Of a stretch of 64,000 nucleotides of DNA, positions 32,290 to 41,969 are shown piece by piece; positions within the stretch are counted from its first letter, which is position 1; each line of letters opens with the position of its first letter. A program made the translations under genes and the position numbers. The DNA comes from Manis javanica (lineage: Eukaryota; Chordata; Mammalia; Pholidota; Manidae): the NCBI RefSeq assembly GCF_040802235.1, contig NC_133172.1:29841738-29905737 (forward strand), in the 5' to 3' direction. The notes beneath the pieces are model-generated. The model was not told the DNA's origin. It did no database searches and was given only the letters and a program-made list of their open reading frames with translations.

Positions 32290-32424
32290 CTGTGCCTGCC
32301 CCAGGAGACCTGCAGTGTCCTGCCTGTGTGGAGGTCTCTGGGACCTGTGCAGAAAATGCTAAAAATATCACCTGTCCTAAGGGCACCACTCAATGTTACA
32401 GTGGCTGCATTCGTCTCAGCGGAG
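32290..32424 (+). pseudogene. CD177: CD177-like exon 8, fourth domain start, open
   Basis: Acceptor CTGCTCCCCAG ends at 32289 and donor GGAG|GTGAGT starts at 32425. Fully open: APGDLQCPACVEVSGTCAEN then ITCPKGTTQCYSGCIRLSGG. This exon keeps the canonical cysteine spacing and one N-glycosylation motif (NIT). Confidence 0.87.
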
Positions 32425-32539
32425 GTGAGTACCGAAGGGCAGGTTCCAACGATAAAGGTGCTGGGATCCTGAGGTGCGAGGATGCTTGAGGCCCTGACTC
32501 GTGGGTTTGTGGGTGTAGGGGGCTGGGAACCCAAATGTC

Positions 32540-33000
32540 CTTTATTTTTCTTGTGAAACTTTCATAAGAGTGTATATCAATGATGCCTTAATAAAAATAA
32601 ATAAAAGAAAGAATAGACTAAGCATGATTTAACTTTTGGACAAAATTTGTCACTGTTTAATAAAGCTGAGGATACACGTACCTTAATGACCCAGCAGTTC
32701 CATCCCTAGCTATATAGTGTACAAAAATGCACACTTATGTACAAAGAATTTGTGTCAGAATATCATAGAAGCTGTCTTTGTAAAAACCTTTGTGAAAACA
32801 ACCCCTCCACCGCAGCGTGGAAAGAAAATTAGAAAATACCTTTATACTAATGAAACCAAAAATACAACATACCCAGACTTATGGGACTGGGCAAAAGCAC
32901 TATTAAGAGGGAAATGTGTGTCAATAATAAATGCCTACATTTAAAAAGAAAATGATCTGAAATAAAGACCCTAACATGAACACCTCAAGGACCTATAAAA
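32540..33000 (+). mobile_element. L1 fragments, sense
   Basis: Near 32680-32710 TTAATGACCCAGCAGTTCCATCCCTA resembles the late ORF2/3' part of L1. From about 32840 the text corresponds to an ORF2 segment encoding TYPDLWDWAKALLRGKCVSIINAY. Rearranged pieces begin about 120 bp after the last CD177-like exon and may have replaced its final exon. Confidence 0.65.
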
Positions 33001-34480
33001 AGGAAAGCAAGCCTCTCACAGCAGGGCTGACCCGTGCTAGCCTCGCTGAGCCCACAGTCCTCTCGCTCTCCAAGCTCCCACACTGGACGCCGTCAGCCCC
33101 TCCATCCAGCCAGACATCTGCCCACCTGAAGACGGGTCCCTCTGCGGGCAGCTCCTCCCTCCACAGCTTCCCTCCTTCAAGGGGCAAATGTCCACTCTCA
33201 CTCCTGGTCTCGCCAGAAGGTCCCTTTCTCAGGGGTGCTCCATGCACCTCCAGATCAGGCGAGACTCCATTCCATGCTCCAGATGCTCCAGACACTTTCC
33301 CTCCATGGCCCTTCTCCCCATTATAATTAGCTCCTCAGTTCTGTGACTCCGTGAGTGCAGGGTGAGTGACCTCCGGGACGTCCACCAGGCAGAGGACGCG
33401 GGCTGCCCAACATGTCCCGGGAGCACACGACAGGCTCTAGTGCCACGGCTCAGCCAGTAGCCACGGAGAGGCAGGGTCTCCCTCGGTCCTCACCCCCAGG
33501 AACAGGGAGCACCCAGCCTCCCACCACACGCAGGGGACCTCCCTCTTCACACCCAGGACCTGCACTCCTCAGACACCGGGTCCTGGGTCTGTGCCCGGGG
33601 TCAGAGGCCAGGCTGCTGACGCCCAGGCACAGAGGGTGGGACCCCTCCCCTCTCATCACCCAGCTGGCCTCTTTCCTGCCCTACATTCCTCTCTGACCTG
33701 CCTGCTGGGCGTCTCCTCCCAGAGCATTTAAGATCAGAGGGAAGACCTTGGTAACCAGCTCTATTTCTGTGTTCCAAGGGAAATAATCCCTTGGGTTTGG
33801 GGACTCCTGGGACTGTGTGTATGGTGTTGACAGAACCAAGGTCAGGACACAGCAGAGGTCACACGGGTGGGTGGGCGAGCTGTCCTCGCAGGGGGAGGGG
33901 GGTCTCCATCAGCCTTGTTATCCACAGTGTGGTTATCAATGTGACCAGCATCCTCTGGTGGTTATTAAGACACAGACTCTGGTCCTCCCACACCTGCCGA
34001 GTCAGAAACTGCATTGGAATAGGGTCTGCACAGCCTCCCTGAGCGCAGAAGAAGGGGACAGGATGTCCCGCTCCGCACATCACGGGGCTTCAGCCCGGCT
34101 CAGCATCCACGTCACCTGCGCAGCTCCCAAGGCAGCATTTCTAAGGTTGTCACCTGGGCGTCTGAAAGTGTTGTCAAGTCGCACGGATGATTCCGATGCA
34201 CAGCGGGGACATCCTGTGACAAGAAGTCCTGATATAGCCCCCAGGCTCCTCTGGAAGGAAAAGCCTGATGCGGAGGTGGGAGGACTGAGGGGAGGCTGAC
34301 TGTGCACCCAAACCAACAGTACAGGCTTGTGCTTCTCCATCAAGGGCGTGCTTGTGTGAGCGTGTGTGCTGGGGAGTCACAGATGAAGAGGCCTCAGGAA
34401 TCCCCCAGCCAGATGTAGACAAGGGGGAGCATAACCAGGTGGGAGGCAGGGCTGAGGGGCGGGGAGAGGGAGGGTCGGGC
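33001..34480. other. Intergenic between CD177-like and CEACAM-like loci, nothing recognised
   Basis: GC-moderate sequence without a recognisable exon or repeat. It would contain the distal promoter of the CEACAM-like gene. Confidence 0.4.
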
Positions 34481-34636
34481 TAGACCCCGCCCCCGGCCCA
34501 CGTGACGCCGGGAAGCGCCCCACCCCAAGAGGACAGAGGGAGGGAGGCAGGCAGAGCCGGCGCTTGGGGACGGCAGGGGTCCCGGCGGAGCAGAAGCTCT
34601 TCTCCCAGAGGCGGGGACAGACCGGCAGCGGACACC
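34481..34636 (+). promoter_or_regulatory. CEACAM-type promoter: Sp1 box and E-box
   Basis: CCCCGCCCC (about 34485-34493) and CACGTG (34499-34504) lie some 140 bp before the leader exon in a TATA-less GC-rich region. CEACAM promoters are known to use Sp1 and USF (E-box) sites close to the start. The identity follows from the exon behind it. Confidence 0.55.
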
Positions 34637-34702
34637 CTGGCGCCCCCCGCAGCCCCTGCCCCCGCGAGGGCCGCTCCCCTGGCAGGGGGCTCCTGCTGGC
34701 GG
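34637..34702 (+). pseudogene. CEACAM leader exon, start codon and frame lost
   Basis: The context GACACC-CTG at 34631-34639 corresponds to GACACC-ATG of CEACAM leaders, with CTG for ATG. The end PGRGLLLAG with donor G|GTGAGA (34703) matches the usual ...LLLTA end, phase 1. The CTG is not in the frame of the ending, so there is also an indel. An upstream ATG at 34564 is in frame with the ending but gives a charged, non-hydrophobic N terminus. Confidence 0.6.
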
Positions 34703-35566
34703 GTGAGAGGGCACGATTCCCGGGGAGTGGGCGGCGGGATGGGAGACAGAGAGCGGCTGGGGTCTCCGGGGGCGGACAGGGCTCCGAGAGGGGCCGCGGC
34801 CTCCCTCTGCGCCTGAGCGGAGGGGACAGGGGCCCAGGGGCGGGAGGGGCTGCGGCTCAGCAGCAGGAGGGTTCATGGTCCAGAAGTGGTGAGGGGCAGG
34901 GAAATCTCAACTGCTGTGAGGTTTACAGGTTATTCATCTCTGAGTATTGAATTATGAAAACGGAGAAGAAAAATAACAATGTGAGGTGACACTAAATTTA
35001 AAATAAAACCATAACGAAAGGCTAATAAATATCGCTCTTTCTCACCAACCTCAGATTTTCTCATATAAGCCCCAGGAGGGACACAGAAGGCCTGGGAACA
35101 TTGATTCATTGCCGCCTGGGTACCTGCAGCCTATTCCCCCGCTGGGTGCAGCCAAATCAGGCGGGCCCTGCCTCCTGGGGCTCGCGTTCTACGGGGAGGG
35201 AGGCAGACACGCAGGGAGATCTAGGATGTGCTGTCAGGGGCAGACAAGGCCGTGGAGGGAACAGAGCAGGCGCCAGTCAGAGAGTGGAGACAGAGGGTCT
35301 TCAGAGGAGGTGGTCAGGGCAGGTGTCTCCCAAGGATGCCCTCAATGTGTGTGGGACCCAACCGGACGGACACTGGGAAGAGCATTGCAAACAGAGGGGC
35401 CGAGGGGCTGAAGTCATGGTGGTCGTGCTCCTGACCTTGACCAGTAGGAGACACACACACATACCAAGGCTGAGGGATGAAGAGACCTGCTCAGGACCCA
35501 GGGCCTCATCTTTCTATCCCAATAATAGGTCCCCATATTGATGGATCTCTCCCTCTTCCCTCCTAG

Positions 35567-35923
35567 TCTCACTCTTAACCTGGAACCTGCCCACAACTGC
35601 CCAGCTCACTGTGGAGTCGGTGCCGCCCAATGCTGTCCAAGGGCAGGATGTTCTTCTGCTTCCTCACAATCCTCCTGAGAGTCTTCCAGGCTATGCCTGG
35701 TACAAAGGGGAACATACAAATTTCGACTCTACAATTGTATCATATGTAATAAACACACAAGCAGTTACCCCAGGGATCGCATACAGCGGCCGAGAGACAG
35801 TACACCCCAATGGATCCCTGTTGTTCCAGGATGTCACCCAGGAGGACGCAGGATACTACACCCTACAGGCCTTACACGGAAGTCTTCTGAGTACAACAGC
35901 AGCTGTCCAGCTTGGTGTCTGCC
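35567..35923 (+). CDS. CEACAM Ig-V-like N-domain exon, open
   Basis: Acceptor CTTCCCTCCTAG ends at 35566 and donor C|GTGATT follows 35923, both phase 1; 357 bp against about 360 in CEACAM genes. The 119-codon frame is open and follows the CEACAM N domain throughout: SLLTWNLPTTAQLTVESVPP, DVLLLPHNPPESLPGYAWYKGE, TPGIAYSGRETVHPNGSLL and DVTQEDAGYYTLQ. It lacks the Cys pair of ordinary Ig domains, as CEACAM N domains do, and keeps the buried Trp and the DxGYY motif. The domain mediates cell adhesion and is the face bound by bacterial adhesins. In the last strand, QLGVC stands where family members have a QF(H/R)VY-type ending, an unusual free Cys next to the splice site. Preservation contrasts with the damaged leader. 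Confidence 0.88.
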
Positions 35924-36229
35924 GTGATTCCTCTCTGACCTCTGGGTGTTGTGGGGGGTGGGGGGTGAATTGTACTTCACAATCAGTAGACTGACTGGTA
36001 GAGCTTTCCCTCATGTACTCACCACCTCCTGCTCCCTGTCTGTCCCCCTCATTCATTTCTGGATTCCTAGTCCCTGCAGTGCCATTCACGGGGTCAGTGT
36101 GTCTGGTCCGTCATTAATTATCACACAGCAGGACAGAATGCCCCACCTGCCTCTATGGGGCCTGAGTCTGGAACTGGTTATCTGAGATCCCTTGAGATTC
36201 TGTGCGAGTTTTTGGAAATTTCTTTCTCT
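35924..36229 (+). other. Intron, no transmembrane exon seen
   Basis: I searched for a hydrophobic 20-25 codon block with splice sites and found none here. Confidence 0.5.
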
Positions 36230-36780
36230 ACAAAATATTTCATTGGAATGTTGGAAAGGATTGCATTGAATCTGTGTGTCTCTTTGGTGGTATTGTCATC
36301 TTAACTATGGTACATCTTCCTGTTCGTGAACATGGGATGTCTTTCCATTTATCTGTGGTTTTGTAAATTTCTTTCCACGTGATTGCTAGATTTCCCTACA
36401 CAAGTCTGTTCCCTCATTGGTTAAATTTACTCCTAAGTATTTTATTCCTTGCAAAGTTACCGTAATTTCAATGGTTTTCTTAGTATCCATTTTGGATAGT
36501 TCATTTTTGTGTGGAGAAACACACCTGATTTTTGCATGTTGATTTTGTGTCTTGCAACCTGGCCGAATGTGTTTGTTAGTTCTACCAGATTTGTGGAATC
36601 CTTGGGGTCGTCTACGTATAAGTTCATGCCGTCTGCCAAAATATGTACATAACTGTACTTCCTCCTTTCTGATTTGGATGCATCCATTTCTCCTCCTTGC
36701 CTGATTGCTATGACTGGGGCTTTTCTACTGTGCAAATGGGACACTGAAAGTGACATCCTTGTCGTCTTCCTATGAGGTGA
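36230..36780 (-). mobile_element. Old L1 ORF2 fragment, reverse orientation
   Basis: The minus strand encodes the RT palm region: YVHILADGMNLYVDDPKDST and NTFGQVARHKINMQKSG correspond to the L1 active-site neighbourhood and the following helix, with the catalytic FADD degraded to LADG. It sits where the CEACAM transmembrane exon would be expected. Confidence 0.75.
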
Positions 36781-36810
36781 TTGTGGTCAATGAATGCTCT
36801 GGTCCCACAG

Positions 36811-36858
36811 CCGCAAGGGTCCCAGATGCCCCCAGCCCACCCCCTGCTGATCTACCAG
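36811..36858 (+). CDS. CEACAM3/4-like cytoplasmic exon with first ITAM tyrosine
   Basis: Acceptor CTGGTCCCACAG ends at 36810 and donor CAG|GTTCAG starts at 36859; 48 bp, 16 codons, phase 0 at both ends. It encodes PQGSQMPPAHPLLIYQ. The proline-rich run ending in IY corresponds to the segment before the first ITAM tyrosine of CEACAM3/4. The donor is weak. Assignment depends on its exact phase match with the next exon. Confidence 0.65.
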
Positions 36859-37042
36859 GTTCAGAAAACGACAGCAGAAAGGGAAACAGAAGGTGATGGG
36901 AGGAGGGAAGACTCGGGGGTCAAACCCCCTGGCCCAGCCCGGTCCTGCCTAGAGCAGCCCCAGGTGGACACGGGGCCTGGCAGGTGCTGCACAGGTTCTG
37001 CAAAGGTTCCTGGTGACTGTTTGGCCTCTTCTTCTTTTACAG

Positions 37043-37410
37043 TGTCTGTCACTCCCCGACATGAACATTTACTGCCGCGTCGACCATAATGCAGATGTGG
37101 CTTCTTAGTTTCCTCCGTCGGCTGCTCTTTAAGAGCTGTGGCAGGGCCTGCTTGACCCCACTCCCTGGCTAGGGACACAAGCTGGAGCCTGAGCGAGCAA
37201 ATCAGCTCTAAGCCTGGGGATATTCAGGGATCCGAAGCCAGGTTCCCGACTCTCCTGATTTCTGCAGACCCCGAAGGGCTGCCCTGATTCCTGGGTGGGC
37301 CAGACAAAGGCTCCCATCCCCCCAGGAAGTGGGGGAGCTCCCAGGGATCGTGACCTGACCCTCCTGCACCACCTGAGAGGGTGTGAATAAAGAGGACCCT
37401 TCACCTCTTT
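37043..37410 (+). CDS. CEACAM3/4-like terminal exon: second ITAM tyrosine, stop, 3' UTR
   Basis: A strong pyrimidine tract and acceptor (TTCTTCTTTTACAG) end at 37042. The 22-codon frame 37043-37108 encodes CLSLPDMNIYCRVDHNADVAS and TAG. The ending NIYCRxDHxAxVAS is diagnostic for CEACAM3/4. Joined in phase 0 to 36858 it gives YQCL, seven residues, YCRV: an ITAM-like YxxL-x7-YxxV with the same spacing as CEACAM3, though with Val at the last position. The 3' UTR continues to AATAAA at 37386-37391 with a T-rich stretch after it, so the transcript end is near 37410. Confidence 0.78.
37386..37391 (+). terminator. Poly(A) signal of the CEACAM-like gene
   Basis: AATAAA within GTGTGAATAAAGAGG, 278 bp after the stop codon, followed by a CTCTTTTGTCTTTTGCT downstream element. 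Confidence 0.7.
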
Positions 37411-38254
37411 TGTCTTTTGCTCTGAATGGGAACTTGTCTTGGCAGAAATTCACCTGAAACTCTGGTCCCTTCTCTCCTGAGTCACCCACGGGTAATTTTA
37501 TCTCTGTTCTTGGGAAGGAGGAGGGTGAGGGGTGCAGAAGGGGCGGGGCCATACTAACAGGAAAGGGAGAGATCACAAGAGCTGACCCAGCCAGGGGCGC
37601 ACCCCCCATCCGCAGCCTGCTCAGGACCCCGGGCCGTGGCCACCTCCCAGTGTTTGCCCCTTTGGACACACACACTGGGTCTCAGGTACACAGAACGGGG
37701 CCATCTGATGTCCGCAGGAAGAGGAGCAGCCACGGGCAGCAGCCATGGGCAGGACCCACACCTTTGCACACTCACTTCCCCTTGGCAGCTTCTCTTTGCC
37801 CTGAGCATTCTGCTCCCGGCCCTGCTTCCCATCCGCTTCCCCTTTCCTCCCTGACGTGGACCTCATTGAGACATGCGTCCAACCACATATGTGGGCCCAT
37901 GTCCCAGAGGGAGGGCTCCCCCACTAACCCTCCCTGGCTCCCCGGCACAGGGCCAGTGTCCCTCCTCCACCGGGGCCGCGGGCCTCCTCCCACTGGGCCT
38001 CAGCTGCAGCCCCAGCCACACATCCGGGCCCGCAGTTCCCAGTCCTTCCCTGAGGACCAGGGGCAGGTGCTGCTCCCATGTAGGGTCTGAGCACCGAGGC
38101 GCAGAACCCACAGTCTCCAAGAAGTTTCTCCCATTGCCCGAGCGTCCTTGCATGAGGCGAGAGGTAAGGAAATGACCTACAAAGTGTCACATCCCCATTT
38201 AGCCCAGATGCTCCTTATCCCGATGCACCCGTGTTGGGTTAGGCAGAGCGACGC
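37411..38254. other. Downstream flank, nothing recognised
   Basis: GC-rich sequence with open frames in several registers on both strands but no domain or splice pattern I recognise. A possible donor (GAGAG|GTAAGG at 38163) has no convincing exon before it. Confidence 0.35.
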
Positions 38255-38610
38255 GTCTTGTTGATTTCCTATTGCCACTGAAACAAATCACGACAAACTT
38301 CATGTGCAGTTCAGCACAAATGGAGATGTCCCCCGAGCTGCATTCTCTCTGGGGTCGCTTCCTTGGCCTATAAACTGCATTCCTGGGCTGGGGCCCCTTC
38401 CTCCCTCTTCAGAGCAGCAGTGCAGCAGCCTGAAGGCTGTGATCTGCTTCCATCCCACGTCTCCTACCTGCTCTCCCGCTGCCATCTCCCTCCCTCACCT
38501 ACAGGAAAGGACCCTTGTAATTATATCAGGCCCACTGGGTAAACCACCGCCACCTGCCAATCACTGGCCCGAATTCAGTGTGTAAGTTTCCTTATCATGC
38601 AACATATTCA
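38255..38610 (+). repeat. Ancient interspersed repeat, same family as 41970-42450
   Basis: It starts like ...CTATTGCCACTGAAACAAATCACGACAAACTT and ends with GGACCCTTGTAATTATATCAGGCCCACTGGGTAA and CAACATATTCACA, a well-known old repeat order. The same landmarks recur at 41970-42450. The family name is not assigned. Confidence 0.6.
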
Positions 38611-39379
38611 CACACGTGGGGGACAAGGCTGTGCCGTCACTGAGGGCCCACGTTCCGTCCTCTGCTCCTCTCAATGCCGTGCTCATCATCTTGCTGGCCT
38701 AACTGCTCCTGGGCAGCCTGGACTTGGTCACCCCGACTGTGGGGCAGTTCCTGCGGTGATGCCCATAGCCCCTGACTGCCCTCGAGGGGTGGAGACAGAG
38801 CCAGTCCACGCTCCCTGAAGCCCTGTCCACCTCTTGCTTGTCATTAGTCCTCATCTGCTAAGGTGAAAGAGTGCCTTGATCCCCACTGGACCATCGGGTC
38901 CCCCGAGCCATTGGGTAGCGGGATTGTCAGCACCACGGACAGCGCCCCAGCTTTGTCATTCCAGGGCTGCAGCAGGGAGGACACCCTTGGGAGGGGCTGC
39001 TGGAAAGGTCGCCCATTTCTATGGGACTCCAGACACCAGGAGGCAGACTGTGTTACAGGGAGAACCCGATTCTGCTCTGATTTGTAAATCAGAAATCTCT
39101 GCACATCCACTACAACTCCCGCATGGCTGATCGCTGCATCGCAGTAAGGCCTTGGGGAGGCTGAGGGCCTGCTGGGGCCTCTCAGGAAATCTCTCTGCCC
39201 CTGAGAGTCAGGCCACTGTCTTGTCTACAGCAAGGAAGGGTTTGTGATGAACCTCTGGCCCTCGGTCCTGACCTTGGAAACACACCTGTTACCCACATGG
39301 AGCAGCCCCTGACCTAGCATTCTGGTCCCCCAAGCAGCCAGTTGCATAAGCATCCCCCCAAAAAGATTTTCCTATTTCC
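38611..39379. other. No feature recognised
   Basis: Unique-looking, moderately GC-rich sequence. Confidence 0.35.
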
Positions 39380-39486
39380 TTTCTGTTATGTCTTTTTATT
39401 TGATTATTGCTGTCAGGGAACATACTCTGTTTGATTTTGATTATTTTAGTATTGGTTAGATTTTAGGTAGGACATCAGACATAAGC
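39380..39486 (-). repeat. Duplicated L1 segment, copy A
   Basis: About 100 bp nearly identical to 40136-40236, sharing GATTATTTTAGTATTGGTTAG and ACATAAGCAACAAA. It is an isolated piece with unrelated sequence on both sides. Confidence 0.75.
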
Positions 39487-39869
39487 AACAAAGAAAGGTC
39501 GTCCTCCGGCTCCTCCAGGCTGAGCCCCGCACCTGGTGTCAGAGGCTTTTCCCATCTGCTGTCTCCCCACTGAGCCCGTTTACCTCTCAAGGGACAGGGT
39601 GGTATGAGGACCAATCTCCCCAAACCAAAGGGCTCCACTTGACTTGAACCCCAGGAGAAGAGAAAAAGACTGGGGCCTTCACAGCCACCCCATCTTCTTC
39701 ATTCCTGTTTATGTTCTACCCACAGAACCAGTCTGACTATACAGACCCAGCCCTACCCTTTCCGGGGTCTCAGGTCCAGTGTATCCATGCAGGGTGCCTT
39801 TGTAAAGGTCACCTTGCTGCTGTTATCTTTATTTCTTTCCTGTTCTCAGTTGCGTTCATTTTGCTCTTA

Positions 39870-41130
39870 TTTGTACTTTCTTATGAAAGGAACTCTGGTT
39901 GTTGATTTTGAGCTATTTCCTTTTTTTCTAAATTGTAAGAATTTAGGGTTAAAAATTCCCCTTTGGGCACTGCCTACGCTGCATCTCACAAAGTTTGGGT
40001 GTTTCTCATTTGGTTTTTGCTTTTTTAACTTAGTGTACTTAACTAAATTTTGGTGCTTTTTCAATTTCCTTTGAGATTTCCTCTTTGACTCTTAGATTAT
40101 TTAGATACATGCTGTTTTGGAGATTTTCCAGTTGTCTTTCTGTTTGATTATTGCTTTCAGGGAACACATACTCTGTTTGACTTTGATTATTTTAGTATTG
40201 GTTAGATTTAGATCGGACATCAAACATAAGCAACAAAAGGATGAATTGGACATTCTTTCCTTTGGCCATTCTTTAAGGAGAGGTCAGCTAGCAGTGAATT
40301 CTCACAGTTTTCCTTCATCAGAGAATTTCCTTATTTCCTTTTCACTTCTGAAGGGTAATTTTACCAGATACAGTATTTGTGTTCTAGTGTTCATAGCTGA
40401 CAGGTCTTTCCTTTCAGCATTTGAAAAATGTGCCCCTTCCCTCTGTCCTCCATGTTTTCAGGTACAAAATCTCCTGTCATTTGAGTTAGTGTTCCTTAGT
40501 AGGTAATACATTGTTTCTCTGGCTGTTGTAAGATTTGTTTCCTTTGTCCTTACTTTTCAAGGGCTTGCTATACGTCTTAGTGTGAATTTGTTTAGGTTTA
40601 CCCTGTACTGGGTTCATTGAGTTTCTGAAGACATTACTTCTTAAAATATTTTTTGGGTCCATGTGTTTTCCCCTCTAATTCTGGCACTCAGGTGGTACAA
40701 ATATTAGGTCGTTGTGTCATTGTCCCACAGATCCCTGGGACATTGTTCATTTTCTTTCCATCTATTTTCTATTTTTCAGAAGTAGTAGATTCTATTGATC
40801 TGTCCCCAAGTTCATTGATTCTTGTCTCTCTCTATTATAGTATTCAGTCCGTCTATAAGGTTTTTTTGCATCAGTTATTGTGTTTTTCAGTTCTGTAATT
40901 TCTATGTGGTTCTTTTTTATGAGTTTTATTTTCTTACTGTGGATTTCATTCATTTTCAAAAGAAACCATAATCAATTCCTGTAGCGTTTTTATACTGACT
41001 GCCTTGTAAAATTCTTGTCGGATAATTCCAACATCTGATTCATCTTGGAATTGGATTCAGTCGATTATCTTTTCTCATTCAAATCGTGGTTTTTACTGGT
41101 TCTTGGTATGACAAGTGATGTATTTCTTTA
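39870..41130 (-). mobile_element. Old L1/HAL1-type fragment, reverse orientation, with copy B of the duplication
   Basis: T-rich plus strand corresponding to the complement of an old L1-related ORF region. AGATTTCCTCTTTGACTCTTAGATTATTTAG, CTTCTGAAGGGTAATTTTACCAGATACAG and GTGTCATTGTCCCACAGATCCCTGGGAC follow in the order known from HAL1/old L1 ORF1. The family is tentative. Confidence 0.6.
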
Positions 41131-41969
41131 TTGCACCCTGGACCTTTTGTTGTTGTGCTAGTAGACGTGATCGTATCGAATCTTCAGTTTCAGCAGGCAA
41201 GCGCCCTATTTCGGTTCGGCGTGCCAGTGGATTCTGGCCTACGTTTGCAGGCTTTCATTCCCATGACAGCGTAGGTTCAGAGCCCAGGTCCTGCTATCCT
41301 GGCCTGCTTTGCTCTCTGGCACCGCTGTAACTCCACTCAATCCCTGTTTGTTCCCTGCAGAGAAAGGGTCTCCCTTGGCTGCCTGGGCCACTTTTGCCGC
41401 CAGGGAAGTGAGGGAGCAGTTGTTAGGCCTGTGTTTCCTTATGCCACTAGAAGGCCAACAGAGGGAGACAGGGCTCCAACGCGGGGCCCCGGTAGTTGGG
41501 TCAAACCACTTCCACTTACCCAGTTGACAGGTGGGGGCTGGGACAGCCCAACTTCATGCTACAGCTGCACCAGATCGACTTCCATCCCACAGGTGCCTCA
41601 GTTGTGGGGCAGAGGTTGGGGGGCTGTCTGCTAGGTCTCTGGTAGGCCGCCCTTAGTCTTTTGGCCAAAAGGACGAGGCTTTGGGGGTTGTCTCTCTCTC
41701 TGTCTCTGGCAGTTCCAGTTTTCAGGCTTCTCCTGTGCTTCACTGGGGTTATATGGGAGATAAAAAAGAAAACCCAGGGAACTCACTACCTGGCTGCCTT
41801 TTCCTTTCCAGCTTTCAGAATTCTTTCACCAATGTTTGTTGTTGGATAATTCCCAGGAATTTAATTGTATTTGGAGGAGAGGAGCAGGGATGAATGTGTC
41901 TGTTTAGAGGGAGCAATCTCGTTCCAGAATGGGAAGACCAGGTCATCTCCTTCTCTTAGTTACTATCAT
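41131..41969. other. Unresolved, possibly old L1 5' part
   Basis: GC-richer sequence following the reverse L1 fragment, which is where its 5' UTR would be. No gene recognised. Confidence 0.35.

Larger units (their letters stand above)
26810..32424 (+). pseudogene. CD177: CD177-like Ly6/uPAR-domain receptor gene, exons 1-8, inactivated
   Basis: Eight collinear exon blocks match CD177, the neutrophil GPI-anchored glycoprotein (NB1/PRV-1) that presents proteinase 3 and binds PECAM1. Blocks are 26810-26858 (signal peptide), 26936-27076, 27342-27520, 28220-28338, 28505-28621, 31144-31283, 31994-32180 and 32290-32424, all with phase-1 junctions. Protein landmarks include [76 protein letters not shown] and CPKGTTQCYSG, the repeated CD177 cysteine pattern. 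Lesions: frameshifts in blocks 3, 4, 6 and 7, and donors changed to GG (27077) and AT (32181). No final exon with a GPI signal follows 32424; L1 sequence starts within about 150 bp. It is either a duplicate, as with human CD177P1, or the species' only copy. Confidence 0.85.
34637..37410 (+). pseudogene. CEACAM3/4-like granulocyte receptor gene, incomplete
   Basis: Four exon-like blocks form a CEACAM gene on the plus strand: leader (34637-34702), Ig-V-like N domain (35567-35923), a 48-bp cytoplasmic exon (36811-36858) and a terminal exon with stop and 3' UTR (37043-about 37410). The C terminus NIYCRVDHNADVAS and the ITAM-like spacing place it with CEACAM3/CEACAM4, the single-Ig granulocyte receptors that trigger phagocytosis through an ITAM. 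Human CEACAM3 is a receptor for bacterial adhesins. No transmembrane exon is visible between 35923 and 36811; an L1 fragment occupies 36230-36780. The leader is damaged. I read the locus as a decayed gene, or one whose transmembrane exon I failed to see. Confidence 0.75.

Noticed and set aside
32088..32534. 148-codon minus-strand frame
   Set aside because: Mirror of CD177-like exons 7-8 and the intron, with no recognisable domain.
37554..38190. Several 80- to 150-codon frames on both strands downstream of the CEACAM-like gene
   Set aside because: Overlapping frames in GC-rich DNA with no Ig, transmembrane or other motif; no convincing acceptor/donor pair.
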